Below, one piece after another: positions 9,294 to 18,505 of a DNA stretch of 64,000 nt; within the stretch, counting starts at the first letter, position 1; each line of letters opens with the position of its first letter. The position numbers were made by a program, and so were the translations under genes. The stretch is from Microbacteriaceae bacterium PS02332 (GTDB lineage: Bacteria; Actinomycetota; Actinomycetes; Actinomycetales; Microbacteriaceae): assembly GCA_029959645.1 (NCBI GenBank), contig JASCOJ010000001.1, positions 26,539-90,538 on the forward strand, given 5' to 3'. The notes below the pieces were generated by a model, which was given only the letters and a program-made list of their open reading frames with translations, had not been told where the DNA came from and ran no database searches.

Positions 9294-10439
9294 ATGATCC
9301 TCGCCGTCACCCTGATGGTCCGCGACGAAGCGGACGTCATCCCCGCCTGGCTCGACCACCACGTGGCGCAGGGGTTCGACGTCTTCGTCATCACCGACAA
9401 CGGATCGGTCGACGGCACCACCGAACTGCTCACCGCCTTCGCCGAGCGGGACGACGTCACGGTCGACCTGCGCCACGACCCGGTGCACCGGAAGCAGCAG
9501 GGGGTCGTCGTCACCGGCATGGCCCGCGACGCGGCGACCACCCACGGCGCGGACTGGGTCGTCAACGCCGACGCGGACGAGTTCATCCTGCCGGTCGACC
9601 GCACGCTGACCGTCCGGGAGGTCTTCGCGCAGCTCGACCCGGCGATCGGCGCGTTCACCGTCCCGGTCGTGAACCTCACCGGCATGCTCGCCGAGTCCGG
9701 CGGCGGGATCGAGCGGCTGCACTGGCGCGACGAGCGGTCGCTGGCGGAGCTCGAGGCGATCGGCCTGATCGGCCCGCCGAGCACGAACGCCGTGCACGTG
9801 GGTGACCCGGACGTCGTCGTGGTGCAGGGCAACCACCAGGTCAGCGTCGCGAACGGTGCACCCGTCCCCGCGGGCCTCGAGCTCGAGGTCCTGCACCTGC
9901 CGTGGCGCTCGTGGGCGCAGTACGAGCACCGCGTCGACGTGAGCGGCCGTGCGTACGAGGCGAACCCCGACCTGACCCCGAGTCCCCGGCACCACGGCAT
10001 GCGCGACCTCCACCGGCTCCGCGAGGGTGTGCTGGAGGGGACGTTCGCCCTGCGCTTCGTCACCGACGAGGACGCCGCAGCCGGGCCCTTCACCCGCGAC
10101 GACGGGATCGCCGAGGCCCTCCGGCGCGCCGGCTCGTCCGTGCTCGACGGCACCCCGGAGCCCGTCGTGCCCGAGGCCGAACTCCGGCGGCTCCAGGCCG
10201 TCGGGCGTGCCGTGGTCGCCCGTGACCGCCGGATCGTCGAGCTCGAGGACGCCGTCCGGGCCGGTGAGGCCACGGCGAACACGCTGCGGGCCACGGTCCA
10301 GTTCGAGCGCGACCGCGTGCAGGCGGCACTCCGGGACATCGCCGCGCGCGACGCCGAACTCGCCGCGTTGCACGCCCGGCGGGTCGTCCGGCTCGCCGAC
10401 CGCGCCGGAGAGGCCGTCCGGCGGTTCCGCACCCGCTGA
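9294..10439 (+). CDS. Glycosyltransferase 2-like protein with C-terminal coiled coil
   Basis: Residues 1-~260 resemble GT92/Glyco_tranf_2_4-type enzymes: VTLMVRDEADVIPAWLDHH, DNGSVDGTTELL, and the acidic motif NADADEFILP for metal and nucleotide-sugar binding. Residues ~295-375 are a charged heptad-like helix (RDRRIVELEDAV, LRDIAARDAELAALHA) that should form a coiled coil and could mediate oligomerisation or membrane-complex contacts. The ATG at 9294 has GGGAG upstream. It is the last gene of the plus-strand operon. A stem at 10444-10470 lies between it and the convergent gene at 10481. Confidence 0.75.
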   Translation: MILAVTLMVRDEADVIPAWLDHHVAQGFDVFVITDNGSVDGTTELLTAFAERDDVTVDLRHDPVHRKQQGVVVTGMARDAATTHGADWVVNADADEFILPVDRTLTVREVFAQLDPAIGAFTVPVVNLTGMLAESGGGIERLHWRDERSLAELEAIGLIGPPSTNAVHVGDPDVVVVQGNHQVSVANGAPVPAGLELEVLHLPWRSWAQYEHRVDVSGRAYEANPDLTPSPRHHGMRDLHRLREGVLEGTFALRFVTDEDAAAGPFTRDDGIAEALRRAGSSVLDGTPEPVVPEAELRRLQAVGRAVVARDRRIVELEDAVRAGEATANTLRATVQFERDRVQAALRDIAARDAELAALHARRVVRLADRAGEAVRRFRTR

Positions 10440-10443
10440 GTCC

Positions 10444-10470
10444 GCGGGGACCCAGGACCCGGTCCTCCGC
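10444..10470. terminator. Possible bidirectional terminator stem
   Basis: GCGGGGACC (10444-10452) pairs with GGTCCTCCGC (10461-10470) with one bulge. It lies in the 41-base gap between convergent genes. There is no T-run. Confidence 0.35.
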
Positions 10471-10480
10471 GTCCTCGCCC

Positions 10481-12394
10481 CTACCCGGCAGCCCGCAGGC
10501 GCCGGACCGCGTCGAGGAGCACCTCGGCGCGCCGGACGAACGCGTGCGCCGCCCCGATCCGGTTCCCGCGTTCCGCACGCTCGGCACCGGGCGTGCGCTC
10601 CCCTGCCCGGACGAGGTCGCGGAGCTCCTCGACCGAGTCGTAGGTCCGGACCGCGCCCGCGAACAGGTCCTCGACGCCGGGCACCGGGTCGCTGACGACG
10701 AGGGCGCCCGACGCTGCCGCGTCGAACAGTCGGTTCGACACGAAGCCGTTCCGAGCCATGTCGGCCCAGTGGTCGTTGAGCACCACCCGGGCGCTCCGGT
10801 ACAACGACGGCAGTCGGTCGTTCGCCACGAACCGGCCGCGGTGCACACCGGCCGGGAGCAGCCCCTCCCAGCCCTCACCCCACACCGCGAGGTCGAGCCC
10901 AGCGGCGATCGCGTCGCGCACCACCGGCCGGACGACGGCACGGGTCTTGCCGACGAACGCGGTGTCGACCCCGGCGTACGCGGGCTCGACGGCACCGGGG
11001 TGGAACCGCGCCGGGTCCGTCGCCTGGAGCAGCGGCTCGACGGGCAGCCCGGTCGCCGCGGACACCCGCGCCGCCCACGCGGGCCCGGCGGCGAACCGCA
11101 GGTCGTAGCGCGCGAGCTCGGCGGCCGTCACGAGGTCGGGGTGCGAGATCACCCAGAGGACGTTCGTCGCGGTCGGGTGCACCGGGGTGTCGTCGAGTCC
11201 GCGGAGGGTGAGCGCCACGTCGTCGAGGTGCTCGGACAGCGGTCGGACGTGCGACTCGCGGTGGTCGACGACGACCTCCTGGCCGAGGGCACGCAGGGCG
11301 GTGGCGACGTCGCACGCGAAGTACGTGTCGCCCCAGTCGTCGCCGCGCGGGCCGGGGTGCGCGGCGATCCGGACGGACCAGCGCAGTCGCTCGCCGCGGT
11401 CGCGGAGTGCGATCCGCTCCGGCCCCCGTTCGGCGCGGACCACGGGTTCCCGGAGCGCGACCGGGGCACCCGCCGGGTCGGCACCGGGGACCGCCGGGAC
11501 GAAGCCGGCCCGGTCGAGCGCGGTCGGGACGGTGTCGTCGGTCCGCTCCCGCCAGACCACGAGGGCGTCGGCGGCGTCGGTGTCCGTCCGCCGCTCGCGG
11601 AGCGTGCCCGTGCGGTACACGCGGCCGACCGACACGACCACGCAGGTCCCGCCGCCGGCGTCGGCCGTGTCCCGGGTCAACCGTGCCACGGCCGTGCGCG
11701 TGTCGACGGTCCGGACGGGCAGAGCGAGGTCCGCGGTCCACGCGGCGAAGCAGGGTTCGTCGCCCGCGAAGACCGGGGCGCCGGAGAGCAGCTCGGCGTC
11801 CTCCGCCGGGTGGCCGCGCAGCAGTGAGGCGACCGGCGCGGTGGGTCGGACGAGTGCGGCGCCGGCACTCGCGACCACGTCGTCGCCGGTGCGGACGACG
11901 GGCAGGGCGACCCGGGCCTCCCGGCCGAGGGCCGCCACGAGGGATGCCGACGCCGCCGGGGGCACCGCGATCGACGTGTCCTGCACCAGGACGACGGCAC
12001 TGCGCAGCAGCGGTCGCGCCGCGGCGACCGCGCCGCCCCAGGTGGCCGCGACGGTCGGGCGGGCGACGACGTGGTCGTCGTGGTCGGCGACGACCGGCGG
12101 GTAGGTGCTCGTCGGGCCGGCGTGCACGTCGTAGACGCTGACGACGACCGCCGCGGCGCCGGCCGCGCGGGCGGCGCCGACGACGGCGTGGTGTGCGCCA
12201 TCCCGGTACGCGGACTCCGGCACCGTGATCACGACGTCCACCCCGTCGCTGCCCGGCACCGGTGCGTCGGTCACGAGCGACGTGTCGACCGGGAGGCGCG
12301 TCGCGGCCGGGGCGGCGGCCGCCGATCCGGACGGGGATGCGTCCGCAGACGTCGTGCCCCGGCCGAGGAGCCGACGCAACCCCGACCGGGACAT
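10481..12394 (-). CDS. CgeB-like GT-B glycosyltransferase with long N-terminal domain
   Basis: The 637-residue protein ends in a CgeB/Glyco_trans_1_2-type GT-B half (about 345-620): DWGDTYFACDVATALRALGQ, VLWVISHPDLV, GVHRGRFVANDRLPSLYRSA and ARNGFVSNRLFDAAASGALV. The first ~330 residues are Val/Ala/Asp-rich and contain a fold resembling another GT-A-like domain, but no clear metal motif. The ATG at 12394 is one base after the rmlA stop, so it is the last gene of the minus-strand rmlC-rmlA operon. It could use dTDP-rhamnose from the adjoining pathway; that is inference. Confidence 0.7.
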   Translation of the reverse strand: MSRSGLRRLLGRGTTSADASPSGSAAAAPAATRLPVDTSLVTDAPVPGSDGVDVVITVPESAYRDGAHHAVVGAARAAGAAAVVVSVYDVHAGPTSTYPPVVADHDDHVVARPTVAATWGGAVAAARPLLRSAVVLVQDTSIAVPPAASASLVAALGREARVALPVVRTGDDVVASAGAALVRPTAPVASLLRGHPAEDAELLSGAPVFAGDEPCFAAWTADLALPVRTVDTRTAVARLTRDTADAGGGTCVVVSVGRVYRTGTLRERRTDTDAADALVVWRERTDDTVPTALDRAGFVPAVPGADPAGAPVALREPVVRAERGPERIALRDRGERLRWSVRIAAHPGPRGDDWGDTYFACDVATALRALGQEVVVDHRESHVRPLSEHLDDVALTLRGLDDTPVHPTATNVLWVISHPDLVTAAELARYDLRFAAGPAWAARVSAATGLPVEPLLQATDPARFHPGAVEPAYAGVDTAFVGKTRAVVRPVVRDAIAAGLDLAVWGEGWEGLLPAGVHRGRFVANDRLPSLYRSARVVLNDHWADMARNGFVSNRLFDAAASGALVVSDPVPGVEDLFAGAVRTYDSVEELRDLVRAGERTPGAERAERGNRIGAAHAFVRRAEVLLDAVRRLRAAG

Positions 12395-12395
12395 G

Positions 12396-13259
12396 TCAGC
12401 CGCGCAGCAGGTTCTGCAGGTACACCCCGTAGCCGCTCTTCGCGAGCGGGGCCGCGAGGGCGGCGAGCGCGGCGTCGTCGATCCACCCGTTGCGCCAGGC
12501 GATCTCCTCGATGCAGCCGATCTTGTGGCCCTGGCGGTCCTCGATGACCTTGACGTACTCGGACGCCTGCATCATCGACTCGAACGTGCCGGTGTCGAGC
12601 CACGCGGTGCCGCGGTCGAGGACCTCGACGCCGAGCGAGCCGGCCTCGAGGTACCGCTCGTTGACCGTGGAGATCTCGAGCTCGCCGCGCGCGCTCGGCT
12701 CGATCGTCTTCGCGATCTCGACCACGTCGTTGTCGTAGAAGTACAGGCCCGGCACGGCGTAGTTCGACTTCGGCTCCGCGGGCTTCTCCTCGATGGAGAC
12801 CGCGGTGAAGTCGTCGTCGAACTCGACGACGCCGTAGGCCTTCGGGTCGGCGACGTGGTAGGCGAAGATCGTCGCGCCCTGCACCTCGGTGTTCTTCGTC
12901 AGGCTCGTGCCGAGGCCGGTGCCGTGGAAGATGTTGTCGCCGAGCACGAGGGCGACGCTGTCGTCGCCGATGAACTCCTCGCCGATGACGAACGCCTGCG
13001 CGAGGCCGTCCGGGCTCGGCTGCACCGCGTACTCGATCGTCATGCCGAGCGCGGTACCGTCACCGAGCAGGGCGCGGAACTGGTCGTTGTACTCCGGCGT
13101 CGTGATCACGAGGACCTCGCGGATGCCGGCCATCATGAGCGTCGACAGCGGGTAGTAGACCATCGGCTTGTCGTAGATCGGCATGAGCTGCTTGCTGATG
13201 CCCTTGGTGATCGGCCAGAGGCGCGTGCCGGAACCGCCGGCGAGGATGATGCCCTTCAT
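12396..13259 (-). CDS. rmlA: Glucose-1-phosphate thymidylyltransferase
   Basis: First step of dTDP-L-rhamnose synthesis: dTTP plus glucose-1-phosphate gives dTDP-glucose. The 287 residues match the family length. The N-terminal nucleotide loop is [11 protein letters not shown], followed by [17 protein letters not shown], and LGDNIFHG binds the metal/sugar. The ATG at 13259 has GGAGG ten bases upstream. The stop TGA of a 20-codon upstream frame overlaps this ATG (ATGA), so initiation may be coupled to it. It lies between rmlC and a glycosyltransferase in one operon. The product feeds RmlB, encoded at 18506. Confidence 0.97.
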   Translation of the reverse strand: MKGIILAGGSGTRLWPITKGISKQLMPIYDKPMVYYPLSTLMMAGIREVLVITTPEYNDQFRALLGDGTALGMTIEYAVQPSPDGLAQAFVIGEEFIGDDSVALVLGDNIFHGTGLGTSLTKNTEVQGATIFAYHVADPKAYGVVEFDDDFTAVSIEEKPAEPKSNYAVPGLYFYDNDVVEIAKTIEPSARGELEISTVNERYLEAGSLGVEVLDRGTAWLDTGTFESMMQASEYVKVIEDRQGHKIGCIEEIAWRNGWIDDAALAALAAPLAKSGYGVYLQNLLRG

Positions 13260-13318
13260 GATCGGACTGCCTCCACAGATCGGGCGCCGATTCCATCGGC
13301 GAGGATGATGCCCTTCAT
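13256..13318 (-). CDS. 20-residue leader ORF duplicating the rmlA start
   Basis: This short frame begins ATG with AAGGAG six bases upstream. Its first 22 bases repeat the first 22 bases of rmlA (13297-13318 versus 13238-13259, 59 bases apart). It encodes MKGIILA like RmlA, then diverges and stops at a TGA overlapping the rmlA ATG. The spacing is not a multiple of three, so it is not an alternative N-terminus. Either it is a leftover of a partial duplication or a translated leader that feeds ribosomes to rmlA. Expression is not shown. Confidence 0.55.
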   Translation of the reverse strand: MKGIILADGIGARSVEAVRS

Positions 13319-13331
13319 CGGAGCTCCTTGT

Positions 13332-13940
13332 TCAGTGGTGCGTGCGGAGTGACTCGGTGTAGGCGATGCACTCCTCGTACGTCGGGAGGAGGCCCTGCTC
13401 CGCGGCCTGCTCGAGGGTCGGTGCGGTCGTGTCCTTCTCGGACAGCACGGGTTCGCCGATGCCGTCCGGGAGCTCCAGGCCCACGGTGGGGTCGAGGATG
13501 CTGATCCCCTTCTCGCGCTGCGGGTCGTAGTGCGCGCTGACGAGGTAGTTGACGGTCGACCGGTCCTCGAGCGCGACGATCGCGTGGCCGAGGCCCTCGG
13601 AGAGGTAGACGGCACGGCGGTCGACGTCGTCGATCCGGACCGAGTCCCACTGCCCGAACGTCGGCGAACCGACGCGGATGTCGACGATGTAGTCGATGAA
13701 CGCACCGCGGACGGCGGTGACGTACTTCGCCTGGCTCGGCGCGACGAGGGCGTAGTGGATCCCGCGGGCGACGCCCTTCGCGGAGATCGACATGTTCACC
13801 TGGCGGAGGTCGAGCGGGTGGCCGACGGTCTCCTCGAGCACGTCGGCGCGGTACGCCTCGAGGAAGGCCCCCCGGGCGTCACCGTGCTGGACGGGCGTGA
13901 ACTCCCACGCGCCTCGGATCTTCAGTTCGCGGATCTGCAC
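13332..13940 (-). CDS. rmlC: dTDP-4-dehydrorhamnose 3,5-epimerase
   Basis: Third step of dTDP-rhamnose synthesis, epimerising C3 and C5 of the 4-keto sugar. The 202 residues fit the RmlC cupin family: FTPVQHGDARGAFLEAYR, VNMSISAKGVARGIHYALV with the catalytic His in GIHY, SEGLGHAIVALED and the Asp-rich middle strand. The ATG start lies 64 bases after the DUF2142 gene, and rmlA with its leader ORF follows 13 bases after the stop. The C-terminal tail (ACP-like EECIAYTESLRTHH) is longer than in minimal cupins. Confidence 0.96.
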   Translation of the reverse strand: MQIRELKIRGAWEFTPVQHGDARGAFLEAYRADVLEETVGHPLDLRQVNMSISAKGVARGIHYALVAPSQAKYVTAVRGAFIDYIVDIRVGSPTFGQWDSVRIDDVDRRAVYLSEGLGHAIVALEDRSTVNYLVSAHYDPQREKGISILDPTVGLELPDGIGEPVLSEKDTTAPTLEQAAEQGLLPTYEECIAYTESLRTHH

Positions 13941-14004
13941 CGGGGAAGCCTAGCAACCCGGTCACGCCGGACACGGTGGACACCACGGGCGGCGTGGGGT
14001 GGGT

Positions 14005-15657
14005 TCAGCCGAAGAACGGGAGGACCGACTCGTAGAAGTGCAGGTCGATCGTCACGACGGCGGCGACGAGCGACACGGCGGCGGCGGCGAACACGAACGT
14101 GCGGACCCCACGCGTGGACACCAGGCGCCCACCGACGAACAGCAGCATCAGCGCCGGCACCACCGGGAGGAAGTACCGCCCCTGCAGCCCCTGGAGCCAC
14201 TGACCGCGGTCGACCGTGTAGTAGATGTACAGCGCGAGGCACACGCCGACGACGACGATCGCGATCGCGACCGCGACCACGACCCGCCACAGCACGCCGC
14301 GCCGCAGCGTCGTGACCGCGAGGCGTTCATGGCGCTCGGTGACGAGCATCGACAGCACGAGCGCGATCACGAGGAGCACGACGAACGCCATCGGCAGCGG
14401 TGCCCGCAGCCAGGAGAACGACCCGAACACGCCGCGCCAGATCTCGCCCTTCTCGGTGGTGAGCCCGGTCGGGTAGTCGAGGACGACCGACCGGAACACC
14501 GCCTTGACGAACACCAGCGGGTGCCCGAGCAGGAACGCGCGCTGCTGGTCCGGGTGGTTCAGGGGGTTCACGCCCTGGGTGACCCACGACGTGGCACGCA
14601 ACCACCCGAGCGTCACACCGGCAGCGATCGCGATCACCGCGCCGGCACCGACCAGGTGCCACAGACGTCGGGCCGCCGGGTTCAGGACGGGGATCACCGC
14701 GGCGACCACGGCGATGGGCGCGTAGGTCGGCTTCACGAGCGCGACGGCGACGAAGAGCAGCCCGAGCCCGACCCAGCGCCACCAGGTCGGGGCCCCCACG
14801 CGGAGACCCCACCGGAGCGCCAGCGCCGTCGCCAGGAAGCAGAGGCCGATCGTGACCCCGTCGGCACTGAACGCCGCCGCCTGTCCGACCACGGACGGCA
14901 GCAGCCCGACGGCGAAGAACGCCAACCGCCCGACGGGCGTCAGCCGTGCCGCGGCGAGCAGCAACCCGGCGACCGCGAGCAACCCGAAGGCCCGTCCGAG
15001 CTCGAGTTGCGCGAGGACCCCGAGCCCGAGGCCCTCGCCGACACGGATCGCCACGACCTGGGGCACGTAGGCCACCGGCGGGTACTGCACGGTGTTCGTG
15101 AACGTCTGCCACCCGGTGGTGCCGTCGTCGTGGATCGCGGCGAGCGCGGGCCAGTCGAGGTCACGGAACGAGGGGTCGTCGTCGAAGCCCCGCGTGAAGT
15201 GCGCCTCGTCGAACAGCTCCGACCAGGCCTTCGGGACGTACCCGCCGGGGTCGCCGTCGCTGATCCCGGGGATGTCCTCGGCCTCCTGCGCCACCAGACC
15301 GCCGTGGGCCACCTGGTAGGCGCGGAAGACGTGGGCGGGCTCGTCCGGGTTCAACCCCGGCGGCGTCACCGCGATGAACGTCGCGCCGCCGAGCACGAAG
15401 AGGAGGAGGAACGCGATGTACTGCCACAGGGCGCCGGGGCCGGTGAAGCCGCTCCCCCGGGCGTCCCGGCGACGGGGGTGTCCGGCCCGGTGGGCTGCCA
15501 CCGGCGTGGGACCGGTGGGGGACGCAGGGCCGGTCTCTGGGGCCCGGTCGATCGCGTCCGTGACGCGTGCATCCGGCGCCGGTGCCTCCGGAGGGGACGA
15601 CGGCTGCCCGACGGGCGGCAGCGGCGCCGCCGCAGGCGTGGGTGCGGTGTCGGACAC
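14005..15657 (-). CDS. DUF2142 multi-pass membrane protein, possible GT-C enzyme
   Basis: The 550-residue protein starts at GTG 15657, which has CGAGGAG six bases upstream. Residues 1-~75 are a Pro/Ala-rich cytoplasmic tail. A first membrane segment (YIAFLLLFVLGGATFIAV) is followed by LNPDEPAHVFRAYQV, then about nine to eleven more hydrophobic segments. The DE-x-x-H acidic pair just after the first helix resembles the position of the catalytic Asp in GT-C glycosyltransferases that use polyprenyl-phosphate sugars. It may therefore act outside the membrane on the glycan; this is inference. It leads the minus-strand operon ahead of rmlC and is divergent from its paralogue at 15781. Confidence 0.8.
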   Translation of the reverse strand: MSDTAPTPAAAPLPPVGQPSSPPEAPAPDARVTDAIDRAPETGPASPTGPTPVAAHRAGHPRRRDARGSGFTGPGALWQYIAFLLLFVLGGATFIAVTPPGLNPDEPAHVFRAYQVAHGGLVAQEAEDIPGISDGDPGGYVPKAWSELFDEAHFTRGFDDDPSFRDLDWPALAAIHDDGTTGWQTFTNTVQYPPVAYVPQVVAIRVGEGLGLGVLAQLELGRAFGLLAVAGLLLAAARLTPVGRLAFFAVGLLPSVVGQAAAFSADGVTIGLCFLATALALRWGLRVGAPTWWRWVGLGLLFVAVALVKPTYAPIAVVAAVIPVLNPAARRLWHLVGAGAVIAIAAGVTLGWLRATSWVTQGVNPLNHPDQQRAFLLGHPLVFVKAVFRSVVLDYPTGLTTEKGEIWRGVFGSFSWLRAPLPMAFVVLLVIALVLSMLVTERHERLAVTTLRRGVLWRVVVAVAIAIVVVGVCLALYIYYTVDRGQWLQGLQGRYFLPVVPALMLLFVGGRLVSTRGVRTFVFAAAAVSLVAAVVTIDLHFYESVLPFFG

Positions 15658-15780
15658 GGGGGTCTCCTCGAACGGGAGGCGCGCTCGACCGGCGCCTCGG
15701 GCAACCCGGACGACGATACCGCTTGGGTATGCTCGTCCGCGCGCCGATCCCGAAGCCGGCGTCCGGATGATGGGGGCGCG

Positions 15781-17283
15781 GTGCACCAGCACGAACTCGA
15801 CGAGAGCGACACGACGGAGGCCAGCACGGCCTCCAGCACGGAGCCGGAGCGGCAGCGGCGACCGCGACGGGTGCTCCGTGCAGTGCTGTCGTTCCCGGTG
15901 CTCTTCACGCTCGTGGCGTCGCTGTTCGTCGGGGTCTTCGTCGCGGTCGTCCCCGCGGGCTTCGGGCTCGACGAGATGCACCACACGTTCCGCGCCTGGC
16001 AGGTGTCCCGCGGACAGCTCGAGGTCGACACGATCACACCGAAGCTCCAGTACGGCGGGCAGATCCCGACCGCCCTGGTGGACTACGAGCTCGAGGGCAC
16101 GGACGCGTCGAACGCCGGCCGCACCTCGGGGCAGTTCTGGCAGCGCCACGACGTCGCCCTCGGGCCCGACCTCGAGCGCTTCGGTGCGGTGCACCTGCGG
16201 CCCGACAGCCCGACCGAGCTCGAGGACTTCACCAACGCGGGCGCGTCGAGCTTCGTCGCGTACGCGCCGGCCGCGCTCGGCATGCGCGTCGGCACGGTGC
16301 TCGGACTCGACGTCGCGGGTGTCGTCCTGCTCGGGAAGGCGGCGAGCGGGCTCGCCTACGTGGTCCTCGTCTCCGCCGCCGCGTTCGCACTCCGGCGCTC
16401 CCGGTGGCGCTGGCTGGTCGCGGTGGTCGCGCTCCTCCCGCAGAGCGTGTTCCAGGCCTCGATCATCACCGCCGACACCCTGTCGAACGGTGCCGCGCTG
16501 CTCCTGGTGGGGACGGTGTTGGCACTCCGCCGGAGCACCGTCCGCGCGAGCTGGCCGCTGCTCGCCCTGACCGTCGTCGCCGCGTTCGGCGTCGTCTCCA
16601 CCAAGCCGACGTACGTCCTCCTGTTGCCGTTGCTCTTCACGGTGCCGGCGGCCGCGCTGGGGCTCCGGCGATGGTGGGCGCTCGCGGTCGAGGCCGCGGT
16701 GTTCCTCGTCGTCGCCGGCGTCGGTGCCGCGCTCTCGTCGGGCGCCTCGGCGATCGCCGACGCGATCCGGACGCAGGTGCCGGACTGGCCGAGCGTGGAC
16801 CGGCATCTGCAGCTCGCCGGGCTCCTCAGCCACCCGCTCGACATCGTCGGCGTCGTCATGCGCACGGTGGTCCAGTACGGGTCGTCCTGGGTCGAGGGGT
16901 CGATCACGATGCTCGGGACGAACTCGGTGTTCATCCCGCAGCCGATCGCGGTCGCGCTCATCGTCGTCCTGGTCCTCGCCGCACTCCGTGGGGATGGGCG
17001 GGCTCCCCTCGCCGGGACGGTCTTCGTCCTCGTCGCCGCGGTCTCGTTCGTCGCGGTCATCACGACGCTCTACCTGACCTTCTCCACCGTCGGGGCACCG
17101 AACGCGAACGGCGTGCAGGGGCGGTACTGGCTCCCGCTGTTCGTGCCCCTGGGAGCTGGTCTCGGCATGCTGCTGCCGATGCAGGTCCGGATGACCGAGC
17201 GCGCCGCCGCGATCACGTTCTCCGGTGTCACGATCGGGTCGTTGGTCGTCGCAGCCGTGACCTGGGTCTGGGTCGTCTACTGA
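15781..17283 (+). CDS. DUF2142 multi-pass membrane protein, paralogue
   Basis: The 500-residue protein has a polar N-terminus (~40 residues), a membrane helix (VLFTLVASLFVGVFVAVVP) and then GFGLDEMHHTFRAWQVSRGQ, matching the DE-x-x-H-x-x-RA motif of the gene at 14005. Eight or more further hydrophobic segments follow. The GTG at 15781 is the first start in frame after the divergent promoter gap; nearby ATGs are out of frame. Two divergent paralogues suggest two related transfer steps or acceptors. The stop overlaps the convergent gene's end by seven bases. Confidence 0.78.
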   Translation: MHQHELDESDTTEASTASSTEPERQRRPRRVLRAVLSFPVLFTLVASLFVGVFVAVVPAGFGLDEMHHTFRAWQVSRGQLEVDTITPKLQYGGQIPTALVDYELEGTDASNAGRTSGQFWQRHDVALGPDLERFGAVHLRPDSPTELEDFTNAGASSFVAYAPAALGMRVGTVLGLDVAGVVLLGKAASGLAYVVLVSAAAFALRRSRWRWLVAVVALLPQSVFQASIITADTLSNGAALLLVGTVLALRRSTVRASWPLLALTVVAAFGVVSTKPTYVLLLPLLFTVPAAALGLRRWWALAVEAAVFLVVAGVGAALSSGASAIADAIRTQVPDWPSVDRHLQLAGLLSHPLDIVGVVMRTVVQYGSSWVEGSITMLGTNSVFIPQPIAVALIVVLVLAALRGDGRAPLAGTVFVLVAAVSFVAVITTLYLTFSTVGAPNANGVQGRYWLPLFVPLGAGLGMLLPMQVRMTERAAAITFSGVTIGSLVVAAVTWVWVVY

Positions 17284-18410
17284 CCGAGGCCCGATGACGG
17301 CCCCGGCGGCGTCCCCAGCCCGAGCGCTGCTCGCCACTGCGGTTCGGCTCCGGCACGGACCGTGCGCTCCGCCAGGACGTGCGCCCGGGCGCGCGCGACC
17401 CGGGGCGCGGGCGCACGGAACGCCCTCCGCAGTGCGGTGCGCCAGGCGTCGACCGAGTCGTCGGCGAGGAGCCCGCCGTGGGCCGTCACCCCGGCGTAGG
17501 ACGGCCGGTCCGACCCCACGAAGGGCAGCCCGAGCATCGTGTACTCCAGGAACTTCAGGTCGCTCTTGGCGTCGTTGAACCGGTCGTCGGTGAGCGGGGC
17601 CACCCCCGCTGACCACCGGTGCGCGTTCCGACGCAGGAACGCGACGAACTCCGGGTAGTGGGTGCTGCCCTCGGGCAGCGGCAGGCGGTCGTACCAGCCG
17701 TCGTCCTCCGCGGACACGCCGACCACCTCGAGGCGGACCGGGCGGCCGTCGTCGTCGACGAACCCGTCGAAGGCCGCCCGGAGCAGTGCGAGGTCGCCGC
17801 CGTGCGTCGCGGTCCCCATGTACAGCACCCGACGGACGCCGCTGACGTCAGGCACGACCGTCCCCGTCGACCACATCGCGGGCTGCACGGCGTTCGGCAC
17901 GACGACGGACGCGACGCCCTCGTCGGCGAGGACGCGCTGGAGGACCGGCGTCGACACGACCACCGCGTCCGCGGACCGGACCAGCCGGTCGACGGCGGCG
18001 AGCCGCGCCGGGTCGTACTCGGCGTGCGCGAGCCGGGCACGGGCCTCCCGGCTGAAGAAGTCGTCGTCGACGTCCGCGACGATCCTGGTGCCCTCGGCAG
18101 CCGCACGGGCGAAGGCCGCGTCGAGCGACGCGAGGGGGAACGCGTCGCGCTGCACGAGGAGCGCGTCCAGGTGGGCCGTGTCCGTGCCGTCGGCCCAGCG
18201 CACCGGGTCGACCTGGGTCACCCGGGCCAGCCCGGACGCGGCGAGCGCGGACATCCGGCCCGTCACGCGGATGTGCGCGGACGCCGGGTGCACGCCGCCG
18301 GCACCGTGGACCACGAACCCGACGAGCGGGGGCGGCGGCGCGGGCACCACCGGGTCCGGCACCGGACCGCGGCCGAGCAGACGGGCGACACGGGCGCGGA
18401 CGGACGACAC
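17277..18410 (-). CDS. GT-B-like glycosyltransferase, group 1 related
   Basis: The 377-residue protein has an N-terminal half with GFVVHGAGGVHPASAHIRVTGRM and IVADVDDDFFSREARARL, an Asp-rich loop, and a C-terminal half with VLYMGTATHGGDLALLRAAFDGF, SAGVAPLTDDRFNDAKSDLKFLEYTMLGLPFVGSDRP. This is the arrangement of GT-B enzymes seen in O-antigen-type clusters. The GTG at 18410 with AGGA upstream matches the family start better than 18455. It is divergent from rmlB and its 3' end overlaps that of the DUF2142 gene. Donor unknown. Confidence 0.72.
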   Translation of the reverse strand: MSSVRARVARLLGRGPVPDPVVPAPPPPLVGFVVHGAGGVHPASAHIRVTGRMSALAASGLARVTQVDPVRWADGTDTAHLDALLVQRDAFPLASLDAAFARAAAEGTRIVADVDDDFFSREARARLAHAEYDPARLAAVDRLVRSADAVVVSTPVLQRVLADEGVASVVVPNAVQPAMWSTGTVVPDVSGVRRVLYMGTATHGGDLALLRAAFDGFVDDDGRPVRLEVVGVSAEDDGWYDRLPLPEGSTHYPEFVAFLRRNAHRWSAGVAPLTDDRFNDAKSDLKFLEYTMLGLPFVGSDRPSYAGVTAHGGLLADDSVDAWRTALRRAFRAPAPRVARARAHVLAERTVRAGAEPQWRAALGLGTPPGPSSGLGQ

Positions 18411-18462
18411 CGGGGCATCCTGACACGGCGAGGCCACCGCTCGCCCGCGGACCACGCCCCGC

Positions 18463-18468
18463 TAGACT
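18463..18468 (+). promoter_or_regulatory. Candidate -10 box for rmlB-rmlD (TAGACT)
   Basis: TAGACT lies 38 bases before the GTG of rmlB in the divergent gap, ahead of the AGAAGGA ribosome site. No -35 consensus is seen. Confidence 0.42.
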
Positions 18469-18505
18469 CTCCGCCGACCGTCGAACCGACCAGAAGGAAC
18501 AACGC

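Noticed and set aside
14005-17616. A 1203-residue frame including the DUF2142 gene
   Set aside because: Only the part from GTG 15657 has family sequence and a ribosome site. The upstream part is antisense to the paralogue.
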